Of a stretch of DNA of 64,000 bases, positions 37,601 to 49,600 are shown piece by piece. The notes under the pieces are model-generated. The model was not told the origin of the DNA. It was given only the letters and a program-made list of their open reading frames with translations, and searched no databases. Origin of the DNA: Ahaetulla prasina. Taxonomy: Eukaryota; Chordata; Lepidosauria; Squamata; Colubridae. The stretch covers positions 57,113,409-57,177,408 of the forward strand of contig NC_080546.1 in NCBI RefSeq assembly GCF_028640845.1. Reading direction: 5' to 3'. Made by a program: the position numbers and the translations under genes. The number at the start of each line of letters is the position of its first letter. The stretch's first letter is position 1.

Positions 37601-40600
37601 GGTAGCCCATGTAACAAACGACATAGATACACCAGAAGGAGAAAACCTGCTAGGATTTGTGAGCTAAGAAATTGGATTATTAAATAATACAGAAATTAAA
37701 GAATCATACAAATTTCAGAAAGGGTCAAACAAATGTCTCTTTTTCAGAAAATGTACAACAAATAAATATCTGTTGATATTTTCAGAAAGGGAATTTGAAG
37801 TACTGGGTAAACAACACTGACAAGAGAGAAAGCCCTATACTGAAACCACTTAAATAATACATAGAAGACAGAACTATGTGTTAACTAATGCTATTCTGAT
37901 AAGGATATCCATATGTTTTTTAAAATTATGTTATTACGTTACCAATAAATCACTCTACATCTTTTGCTAAAACATGCAAGCAAGAGGTTACTGAAAAATT
38001 CTTTTTGGCCCGGGGTGACTGGCAATAATGCAAGATTCTCAATGGTCTTTCCTCTATTTTCATGTTATTATGCATCAAAACAAAGATTATTAAAGAATGT
38101 TGATAAAAAAGTAGTTGACAAGGCAACATCAAAAACGTAACTCAATATGAAGAATGATGCAATATCTAATTATTGATATTGGGAATAATTAGGAGAGGGA
38201 AACTCATTAGTATGTTTCAGGTTTACTTCACAATAAATTGAAGTAGCAGCACAATACAGCAAGGAATGTGCCTGGGGATTTTACCATTTTGGATGGCAGG
38301 AAATACAATATCTGGAAGTATACTTATGGGTATTTTATTATTTCTTATGGGTATTTTTGGTTGATACTGTGAAGTTCTCTCCTAGTTAATTTAGTTTAAG
38401 AGAACAATAGGTTTAGCTGCTGCTCGTGTAAAAATACAAATACAAAATACTAATGATTCAGCTAGAAGTGGCACTCATGGTGGTGATCTCTGTCAACCTT
38501 TCCAAGCAGATCAGATCAGGAAACAAGATTCACAAGTTTGGTTGGAACTATATTTATTCAGATGGGCTATAGTATACCTTGATGAAGGTATCTTTTCTTT
38601 TATGTAAACCGAGAGCATATGCACCAAGACAAATTCCTTGTGTGTCCAATCACACTTGGCCAATAAACAATTCTATTCTATTCTATTCTATTCTGGTAAG
38701 AGAATCTTGGAAGCTTGACTACAAGTTTTCTTTCACTTTTTAAGCACTTTGAATTATAATAGAATCATCCTGAGTTTCTTTCTAATCTTTTCTGTTTCTT
38801 CATAGTTTCTCAAAGATTATCTCTGTATTACCTATTTTTATTCTTCTACTGAATTGCTTCCAATCTATACCCTCAGTGCTATTTAAAAGCAGCAGGATGA
38901 AGTTTGGAAGGAATACTGAAACTGAAAAAAATCCTAAATAGGATGATAAGAGAACTAGAATACTATACACTATAAACTGATTATAGAAGGGTCTGTGTGG
39001 CTCAGACTGCTAAGACAGTCTGTTATTAAGAATAGAATAGAATAGAATAGAATAGAATAGAATAGAATAGAATAGAATAGAATAGAATAGAATTTTATTG
39101 GCCAAGTGTGATTGGACACACAAGGAATTTGTCTTGGTGCATATGCTCTCAGTGTACATAAAAGAAAAGATACGTTCATCAAGGTACAACATTTACAACA
39201 CAATTGATGATCAATATATCAATATAAATCATAAGGATTGCCAGCAACAAGTTATAGTCATACAGTCATAAGTGGAAAGAGATTGGTGATGGGAACTATG
39301 AAACGATTAATAGTAGTGCAGATTCAGTAAATAGTCTGACAGTGTTGAGGGAATTATTTGGTTAGCAGAGTGATGGCCTTCGGGAAAAAACTGTTCTTGT
39401 GTCTAGTTGTTCTGGTGTGCAGTGCTCTATAGCGTCGTTTTGAGGGTAGGAGTTGAAACAGTTTATGTCCAGGATGCGAGGGATCTGCAAATATTTTCAC
39501 GGCCCTCTTCTTGATTCGTGCAGTATACAGGTCCTCAATGGAAGGCAAGTTGGTAGCAATTATTTTTTCTGCAGTTCTAATTATCCTCTGAAGTCTGTGT
39601 TTTTCTTGTTGGGTTGCAGAACCGAACCAGACAGTTATAGAGGTGCAAGTGACAGACTCAATAATTCCTCTGTAGAATTGGATCAGCAGCTCCTTGGGCA
39701 GTTTGAGCTTACTGAGTTGGTGCAGAAAGAACATTCTTTGTTGTCCTTTTTTAATGATGTTTTTGATGTTAGCTGTCCATTTGAGATCTTGCGATATGAT
39801 AGAACCCAGAACCCAGCAGCTGCTTGCAATTACTGCAGGTTCACATCCCACCAGGCCCAAGGTTGACTCAGCCTTCCATCCTTTATAAGGTAGGTAAAAT
39901 GAGGACCCAGATTGTTGGGGGCAATAAGTTGACTTTGTATATAATATACAAATGGATGAAGACTATTGCTTGACATAGTGTAAGCTGCCCAGAGTCTTCG
40001 GAGATATATATATGCAAATTTTAAAAAAATCTGTTTAATTTCCTAACTATCCAAAACAGTGCTTAAACCAATTTAGGTTGCAAGAAATCATAATGCCCTT
40101 ATGCTATGATATAATGCATGTAATCCCATGCAGAAAGCATAGCGGCAAGTCAAGAACATGGCAGCTCCTTTGGCTCTCTAGACACTAAATACATTAGATC
40201 TGCATTTGCAGGAGGAAAACTTTGTTTCTGGGGGGGCCGGCTCTGAGCTTGGTTTTTTTGCAGATATTACATTACCCAAACTAGGTCATATCATCAGTGA
40301 TAATATGGAGTAAGTTTTGCTCCCATTTTATATTCTAGTGGCTTGCCCTATTAGTCTTGGTGGGTGTGGTCTAGGTAGTATTTGGTTGAGCTGTTTACTG
40401 TTAGCTTGTTTGGCAGTCCTTGATTGGGGTCTTCTGTGCTTTTTGATCGTTGGTCTAATTTTAATCTTTGTGTTAATCTATGCTCATCTGGGTGTTGATT
40501 GCTGAAAGGTGGTGTGGTCTTTTTGTTCCCTTTTTGTATTATTGATTCCCTTTTTTGAATGTTATATAGATGTTGTTTATATCTATGTGCCTGTTGAGGG

Positions 40601-43600
40601 CCAATTTGTCAGAATGCTGGGCTCCCAGGAATTCTGTAGCCTTTTCTGGACTTGGCTTGGTCTAGGATTGTCACAGTTTTCCAATTGAAACTATGATTAA
40701 GTCTGTCCATGTCTTGTGAAATTAAGGAGTTTTAATCATGTCTTCTGACTGCTCATGGACGCAATCTGTTTGTCTTCTGTCTATTTGTCCTATGTACTGG
40801 CTGTTGTAGTCCTTACACTGTAAGTTGTAGATGACTCTTCTAGGCAGTGGTGGGATTCAAATTTTTTTACTATCGGTTCTGTGGGTGTGTCTTGGTGGGC
40901 GTGGCAGGGGAAGGATACTGTAAAATCTCCATTCCCCTCCCATTCCAGGGGATGGTTTCTGCAAAATCCCCATTTCAGCTGGGATTCGGGAGGCAGAGAA
41001 TAGATGGGGGCAGGGCCAGTCAGAGGTGGTATTTACCGGTTCTCCGAACTACTAAAAATTTCCACTACCGCTTCTCCAGAACTGGTCAGAACTTGCTGAA
41101 CCCCACCTCTGCTTTTAGGGCTGCTAGATCTTTTGGTTTACTTAAGATGCTTTTGAGGGCTATAGTTGGTTTGTGTGCTAGGCAGATGCCATGTGGTCAT
41201 AATAGTCTGTTGATGGTTTCTGAGATATTTTTGATGTATGGCAGTGTTATTGTTTTCACAGCTTGTATTGACTATGCTGTATTGAATTGAGTGATCAGGC
41301 ACTTTTTGATGAAGTAGTGTGAATATCCATTTTGTTGGAAGATGTTGTATACATGATCTTTTTCTTTTCCTGATGTTCAGAATGGCTGCAGTGGGTTTGT
41401 GCTCAACTGAGTGGTGTTCTTACCCCGCTCCTCTTGTGGAACATTGTGTTGTTACTTTGGTAGTGGAACACTTTGTTGATGTCTATAGTTTAATGATAAT
41501 CTTGGGTTTCTAGTTTGCCATTGCTGTCTCTGATAATGAGGATATCTAGGTAGGATTGTGAGTGGTGGTTGTTTTCTTCCCTAGTGAATTTTATACCTTT
41601 GAATATGTTGTTGATAGTTTTGTATGTTTTGTCTACTTGGTCTTGTTTCTAGAACCAGCAGAGCTCCCTAAGATTTTGGCTGCCTGAAATAAACTGTCAT
41701 TGGATTGCAAGTGGGAATACAAGCACAACAAAGCAACATTTTTTTTCTTTTGTGTGGTAGAACTTTCAGGCAGAAGATGGAGCAACATGTATGCTGTACA
41801 AAGGGATCAATAAATGTTACAATATCACGGAGGGCCTCTGTGGCTCAGACTGGTAAGACAGTCTGTTAATTAACAGCAGCTGCTTGCAATTACTGCAGGT
41901 TCAAGCCCCACCAGGCCCAAGGTTGACTCAGCCTTCCATCCTTTATAAAGTAGGTAAAATGAGGACCCAGATTGTTGGGCGCAATAAGTTGACTTTGTAT
42001 ATAATGTACAAATGGATGAAGACTATTGCTTGACATAGTGTAAGCCGCCCTGAGTCTTCGGAGAAGGGCGGGATATAAATGCAAATTAAAAAAAAACTGT
42101 CTGAAAGTATCTTGATATGATAAGTTCAATAGCTTTCTAACATTATAGTTTAATGTTGTATGAACACCATAGCTGAGTGAAACATTTCATAAAATATCAC
42201 ACGCAGAAAGGCTCTGCAATTCTTAAGAAGGGAATACAGCATCGTATTAATATTCTGTCATACTACAATTTTTGTTTAGACATACCTACTAGCAGGTCTT
42301 CTAAACCCATTTCCAAGATAGACTGAACAGTTTTATGTCCCATTTTTTACTGGCAGATAAGGTTCAAAGGTAACCTTCACCACTGCAAAATCTGTTTTTG
42401 CAGTTTGTAAAACTTACATACAGTATAATGATATAGTAAATTAGTGCAACATCATTTATCTCAATACGACTTATTCTATTTTAAACATCCTATTGTGTAA
42501 CTTTGTTCTCTGCATTTGATTACATTTTATTTAGTTTGGATATCTTAACTATAATAAGGAATTTAATTTTTAATGGTCTTATTGATACATTACAAGAGGA
42601 ACATATATAATGCCTTTGAATGACACAATCTGCTTTATTGTAAGTCCTGGCTGTTTCAAAAGAACTATCATAAATTAATGGGTCCATATTTTGTTGCCAT
42701 ATAGAACCACTTATGAGCTAATGTTAGGTTCACTGATCTGGCATACAGCTTTACATGAATATGTCCAAATCAAAAACAAATATGTATACTTACCATTCTT
42801 CTTTGGAGGAGAATTAAGTACATGTAGGCCATGGAAACCTGTTTTCTTCAACTTAAAATTATCTATTGGTGTTGTTCGTGATACATTCCAGACACGCAAC
42901 ACACCAACCTGAGAATCTATATTTTTTTAAAAAAGATTAACTTAATTTTAATCAAATAATACATAGTGCAATAATTAAAAATGAAAATAAAAATCTAATT
43001 GGATTTTAATTAGCATTAAGCATGATTTCAGAAATAAGGACTGAAATATGTTAGGAAAATTCTCCTCTGTCATTTAATATTATCCAGCTAATGCAAGTTC
43101 TCTCCCAATATACATGTTGTCCACTTAATGTCAATTTCTTACCCAACATTCTGAACCCATCAGATCGTTTTCTAGAATCAGATTAAAGATAAAATAAAAA
43201 GACAATGAGAGCAAAACTTCTTTTCTGAAGGAAGTGATAATGATGTCAGAAAACTATCATTACTGTTTTACGATATTAGTTTTATATAACTAATTATGCA
43301 ATTAGTTTGATAATTTGGTACAAACTTAACCTACCTTAAACCTTGACCTAAACAAGTCTGTTGTGTGCCCCGCGTACTATGTTACTATAATATAAATGAA
43401 AAATGGTTTTTTACCTCCGGTGATAAACATTCCAGGTGCACTAGGAACCCAAGCTAAACATTGCACAGATGCTGCTGCACTAGGAAGATTAAAGGCTGTG
43501 ATACAGGAGAAAGATTCTGAATCAACAAGACGGATTCCATTATGCAAATTTGCAACAAGAAGATAATCTGTTGACAGAGGATCCCATTCCAGAGCAGTAA

Positions 43601-46600
43601 TAGGATCTTCCTCATCTGTCCCTTCAAGTGATTCTGGCCTCAGAACATGTTTCTGATGCTTACAACCTTGAAAAATAAAAATATGCAATTTATCCATTTC
43701 TCTAGACAGAATCAGTGTGTTCAAATGGTTATACTCAGTGGTGGGATTCAAATAATTTAAAAACTGGTTCTCTGCTCTGGCTGGAGGGGGGGGCTGGCTG
43801 GGGAGGTCATGTGACTGAGTGGGCATGACCAACTCACCATCACTCACATCAAGGGGCCCCTCCCCTCTCAGCTCTCCAATCTCTCTGTGTGAGGGGGAGG
43901 AAGCGGTGGGGATGGCCTCTGAGTATGACCCCCTTCCCCAGTCAGCCAGCTCCACCTGACCTACTCCCTCGCCGTTCTCCTCCCCCCCAGCACTCAAGTG
44001 GCAGCAGGCTCTGCGGGACAACAGGGCCTCTCATTTTTCCCACGGTACGGCAGACGCTTGCTACCTCTGCTTGTCTGCTTGCAAATGGCAATCTTCTCTA
44101 CTTCTCTTGGGCCGCTGGTGTGGGCACTATGCATCGTTTGTTAGAGCTGAGCAGGGAAGCCGCTGTCATGCCACTGCTCCTTGCTTCCCCAAGAGCAGAG
44201 CAGAGGCCATGTGCTTTCTCGCCTGGCTGACCACCAGCAAAGGGCTGCGTGGCTGACAGCCACTCAATGCCATGCACAGCATCACCCAGCCATTGGTGGG
44301 GACGGAGCAGCTAGTCCAGCTTGGGCTTGGGCTGGCTGGTTGGAGCAGTGCTGCAGCCGAAGCCCCTGCACTGCAACTGAAAGAGAAGGTGGCACATGAG
44401 AAGATCCTCAAATTGGAATCTATGAACCAGCAGGTCAAGGCGGTGGAGAACAACAGTGCGGGAGCCCATCATCCTGAAAGCGAGCGAGATTGAAAAGGAG
44501 CTGCGGAAGGGTATCAAAAAGCTTTTGGCAGCGTGGAAGTCACAGAAGCCATCAAGGCTAACATTGGTGATTCGTGGTGAGCACAACTGGGCCGGGATAG
44601 CTCAGGCAATAGAGAAGCCTGTTATTAGAACACAAAAGCCTGCAATTACTGCAGGTTCGAGCCCGGCCCAAGGTTGACTCAGCCTTCCACCCTTTATAAG
44701 GTAGGTAAAATGAGGGCCCAGATTGTTGGGGGGGGCAATAAGTTGACTTTGTAAAAAATATACAAATAGAATGAGACTATTGCCTTATACATTGTAAGCC
44801 GCCCTGAGTCTTCGGAGAAGGGCAGGGTATAAATGTAAACAAAAACAAAAAAAAAACTTTAGTCGGGCCATTCAAGCTGCCACTGCAGGGCCAGCCACTT
44901 GGCGCAAAACCTCATATTTTTTTCTCGTTGTCAGCATCATCATCCTTGGTCAAGCAGCGGCGGGGTCCATGGGAATCATTCCTCTCCTGGCGCAGTGAAT
45001 TCTGGTGGGCTGGATGCAGGTGTGAAGGGCCTTGCTCCCCATTCATCGATCAGTTGAAAACGTTGTTCAGCCTTCCAGAATTTGCTGCGCCGGGGCAACA
45101 GAGTGGCACAATGGAGTCATCGCAGCCATTGCTTGTTTAGTGGGGTTGGTCCTGGCTATAACAGGCAGCTTCGTTTTTTCCCCCACTGCGATTCTGCTGC
45201 TTGCACCACCCATCACCAGTCAGATGCTCTTGGCTCCCCCAAGCATTGCTTTGCCTACCTGATTTCCAGCTCCATCACTTTTTTTGCTGTTGTATGTGGG
45301 AAAACAAAAGTTTGTGGGACTAAAAAAAAATTCAATCAATTCCAACTTTGTGATTTTTTTTTTCTTTCATGAGAAATTGAAATTGATTGATTGCACTTTA
45401 TTTTTAATAAAACTCTTCTGTCCACAAAAACCTTGTCTTTGACAGCTGACCAAAAGGCAGAGCAAGAGCTGCCGGGAAGAAGTCTGTAGGCTCAGGAGTC
45501 TGGAATACCCTTCCTCCCCTACTCCATCTTTCCCCAACTGCCACACTCCCAAGTTACAGCAAAAGTGAGGGGCAGGAAGCCCTGTCATGCCTGGCGAGGG
45601 GAGGGGAAAAGAGGCAGCAAGAGGAGCTCTGTCTTGCTACATGCACCCCAATGAAAGGCAGCAGCAACCCGGCTACTTCCCTTCCCTGCCCTCTCTGGTG
45701 CTGGAAGCCAAGTGTCAGCCACACACCTAGTCACCCATGCAGAGATCAGGTAGGCCGCAGCAAAAGCAGGTAAGTGGACTGGGCTGTGTGGGAGGCAGCT
45801 AAGGGAGGAAGACTCACCAGGCAGAGATCAACTGGGCTGCGGAAACTGTGGTTGAGGCAAGTGAGGGAACCAGAGAGCAGCAGCAGCTATGCACAGGCAT
45901 GATTGTAGGCATCAGTCAAGTGGGAGGGGCAAGATAAGGAGTGACAGGTGGGATGGGGCCAGCCAACAATTTAACAATCAGTTCAGCCAAAGTGGTACGA
46001 ACCGGTTGAATCCCACCACTGGTTATACTTGCATATACTTGAAATATAAATATGTAAACTAATTTTCATTATACACTGAATTGGTTTCTCCTCCAAATCA
46101 TGTCCTGACAGAATAACAGTCAAGTAAATATGAACTTCCATGCTGAAAATATAGAACACTTAGTACAGCTACTCGTTGATTTACAATAGTTACAATGGCA
46201 CTGAAAAAAGTGAGTAAAGACCATTTTTCACAAGACCATTGCAGCATTTCCATGGTCAAGTGATCAACATTCACCAGCTACAATGAGTCATATTTATGAT
46301 AGTCACAGTGTCCTGGGTCAAGTGATCACCTTTTTCAACTTTCTGACAAACAAAGTCAATGGGGAAGCCAAATTTACTTAACAACTGTATTTACTAACAT
46401 AATAACTGCAGTGATTCACTTAACAACTGTGGCAAAAAAGATTGTAGAATGGAGCAAAATTCACTTAACAACTATCTCATTTAGCAACAAAAATTGGGCT
46501 CAATTGTGGATGCAAGTCTACTTGTATTTCAAAAATAACTTACTGCCCTTTTTTTCTTGGATACCTCCATTGTTGGCAGTTGCTATAGAAATCTAATTAG

Positions 46601-49600
46601 TTAAAATAAAGTAAACATGTTGAACAAAACGTAAATACTAATAATTAAAAGACATTCTTGCATCTGTTAATTATTGAGTAATGACTCGGTCTCAAACTAT
46701 AGCAATAAAAGGGTTTGGAGGTCTTTTTTATTATTTTGAATAGACAAAACAATACTTGGTAATGCTGGGTTCATAATGAGAAAGTACATTCACTTAATTT
46801 TTAACTAATCCCTTACTTAGTTTAAAGTAGACTCACATTAACACATGCAATTCTGCAGCAGCATGTTAGATTTGAATGATTTTTTTCTATTTATTTATTC
46901 ATTTTATTTTACTATTTATTTGCAATGGATTCTTTCTGCTACATGTGAGGAATTCCTATCCCCAATACAATATGCACACAAATGTTAACGGAAGAAGAAG
47001 GTACAATCCTCTCCTGTATTATCATACTTAAACAGATGCTTCATTGCCTGCAAATCTTCATTACAGCAATTTAGAAATTGAATCCTGAAATAGTAGTATC
47101 AAAATAATTTACATTTCTATCGACTATAAGTCCATTTTTAATATAAAATGATTCCAATTATGCAGGGTTCTTTGGATATGTGATTTTTCCTATCAAATAG
47201 AATAGAATAGAATTTTTTATTGGTCAAGTGTGATTGGACACAAAAGGAATTTGTCTTGGTGCATATGATCTCAGTGTACATAAAAGAAAAGATACTTTCA
47301 TCAAGAATCATAAGGTACAACACTTAATGATAGTCATAGGGTAAAAATAAGCAATCAGTATCAATATAAATCGTAAGGATACAAGCAACAAAGTTATAGT
47401 CATACAGTCATAAGTGGAAGGAGATGAGTGATGGGAACGATGAGAATATTAATAGTAGTGTAGATTCAGTAAATTGTTTAACAATGTTGAGGGAATTATT
47501 TGTTTAGCAGAGTGATGGTGTTCGGGACAAAACTGTTCTTGTGTCTAGTTGTTCTGGTGTGTAGTGCTTTATAGCATCGTTTTGAGGGCAGGAGTTGAAA
47601 CAGTTTATGTCCAGGATGTGAGGGGTCTATCTAGTTATTCTATAATAACAAATCCAGTTATTTCCTCTCATATATTTGTATCTATATAGACAGATTACAT
47701 ATTTTTCGGAGTGTAAGAGGCACTCCCCCCCCCAAAAAAGGGGTGAGGGTCTTACTAGACTGAATACAGGCTTGTTTTCGGCCTCCCAAATCCTCCGTGC
47801 ATCCAGTTTTCATCCTTTTTGGCCCCCAGAAGCATTCTGCAGGCCAAAAATGGGTTGGTTTTTGGTGAAAACTGGACATGCGGAGGGTTCGGGAGACCAA
47901 AAATTGGCCTCTTTTTGGCCTGCAAAGTGCTTCTGGGAGCTGGGGAGGGTGAAAATGGAACGTGGAGAGGCCAAAAACTATTTTTTTTTCTTGTTTTCCC
48001 CCTTTAAACCTAGGTGCGTCATATAGTCCAGTACATCTAATAGTCCAAAAAATACAGTATGTTTAATAATAAAGAAAAATCTAATCACACATCTCTATTT
48101 TAATGTTTTAATATGTTTTATAGTTTTGATATGATTTTGCATGTTTTACATTTAGATTGGAAAGCAAGCAAAGTTGGTTATAAAATACATTAAATCAAAA
48201 TTTTAAATCAAAAATGTTATAAAAAGATTATATGTAAGAACTCAAATATAGAAAAGCATCCATTTTGTACTGAATGAGAACAAATAGATTCAGATAGTTT
48301 TAGTAAGCATTCCTCAATTTCAGAGTACTGAAGAATATTTGCATATATATTTGCCTATATATATATTTATATTTTTATCTATTTTATGTTGACAGTAAGC
48401 ATATATGGTACTGGCATTCTATATTTTGTGAAATCTATTATACTATTGAAATCTGGTGACTTCTTCATCTGAAATGACTGGCATTGGGATTTTGAGTGAT
48501 GGGAATAAAATTTGAAAAAAGAAAACCCTTTAATAAATTCTCTCATAATAACAGCTTTCTTTGTTTTAATCCGAAGATGTATTGACTCTTGCCTTGGCAT
48601 AAAGTTTCTTACCTGGCTGAAACAGAGAAAGACTTCCATCAGTATGACCAAACACTACTTTTCCTTTTTTCTTGGGATGCCATCTAAACAGACAAATATC
48701 TGACATAAAACTGTGAGCTTCATTATGTACATTTACACCATTCTCTGGCCCTGAAAATGTCCAAATATACAATGGACCTCTATGGGAGGCAAATGCAACA
48801 GCATCACCTACATTCCAGCACCAACTAAGAGACGCAGGAATACCTGAAATATAAAAAGATATCCAATAAATGAGAAAAATATACTTCCAAATCCCCACTG
48901 AGTTTAACTAAAAGTGCAACTTAATGTATTTCTTTTCCAGAACCAAGCACCCTCTTTTTCACACTGCTAAAGAGAGTTTGTAACTTCTCTTCGAAAATTA
49001 AAGATAGGAAACAATATTTTAAATATAATGTCTAAACATGCCAGCTTTATTAAATAAAACACAAAGAAAATTAGGTCTATGATTTTAAATAAATACCAGT
49101 TCACAATTATTTCTGTCTTGCTATATTGTAAATTCTGAGATATAGCTTAACTTGATATTTTCAAGTAAAATACATTTTGAAGAGATTAAAAAAAAGAAGT
49201 TTTCATGACTTAAACTTCAAGTAACAATTCTATAGGAGTTGGATGCAAAACAGATACTGTAAGCAGACTGGCAGAGGAAAGATCTATACTTTACTGCCAA
49301 ATCATATTATAAAAAAATACATCAAAAAGTTCAGAATCAGGAATCAATTATAGTTGAATATTTCTAGAGCAGAGTAATAAAATAAAACATATTGTACCAT
49401 ATAATGGAAAACAGTTATAATTGTTTTATTTGGCATTATCCTAGCAAAAATAAACATGACTATTTATCAGCACAGGGGGAAAAAGGGAGACTCTTGTTTT
49501 TAATAATAAAATAATAATACTATAACAGGGCAGTGATAGGTTCTTGAATATATTATTTTGAATGGAGGTTGCATGCAAAAGATGCAGTCTGTTTATAGAC

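Larger units (their letters stand above)
29825..37665 (-). mobile_element. CR1-like (jockey superfamily) LINE split by a gypsy element
   Basis: The minus-strand LINE has its 5' part at 36,087-37,665 and its 3' part at 29,825-30,900. The 5' part encodes the end of an endonuclease (PYPLIFLGDLNLPLINW) and the fingers/palm of RT (FKKGDPSLVENYRPISLCCI, DFCKAFDSVVHDKLL). The 3' part encodes LFILYINDLCDHIS and FADDVKLF and runs to the ORF end at 30,025. The T-rich stretch at 29,825-29,855 corresponds to its A-rich tail. The two parts join exactly inside the RT domain when the gypsy element is removed. Confidence 0.85.
38989..40030 (+). mobile_element. tRNA-type SINE split by an L3 LINE
   Basis: The head GTGTGGCTCAGACTGCTAAG is at 38,994-39,028; the rest (GCAGCTGCTTGCAATTACTG, the AAGGTTGACTCAGCCTTCCA body, and GTAAGCTGCCCAGAGTCTTC near the 3' end) is at 39,814-40,030. 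The intact order is seen in the copy at 41,832-42,096. The L3 LINE at 39,029-39,813 fills the gap. Confidence 0.8.
43736..46021. mobile_element. 2.3-kb hAT transposon with captured host exon
   Basis: It begins CAGTGGTGGGATTCAAAT and ends ATCCCACCACTG-like (TTGAATCCCACCACTG), good terminal inverted repeats. The 8-bp target duplication GTTATACT is perfect at 43,728-43,735 and 46,022-46,029. No transposase is visible, so it is non-autonomous. The GC-rich interior contains a GPT2-like exon (44,272-44,580) and a SINE (44,591-44,857). It shares ends with the MITE at 40,845-41,111. It lies in WDR17 intron 4, 69 bp from an exon. Confidence 0.9.

Noticed and set aside
43889..44230. Plus-strand frame of 113 codons inside the hAT element
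   Set aside because: No resemblance to hAT transposase or to any protein I recognise; low-complexity composition.
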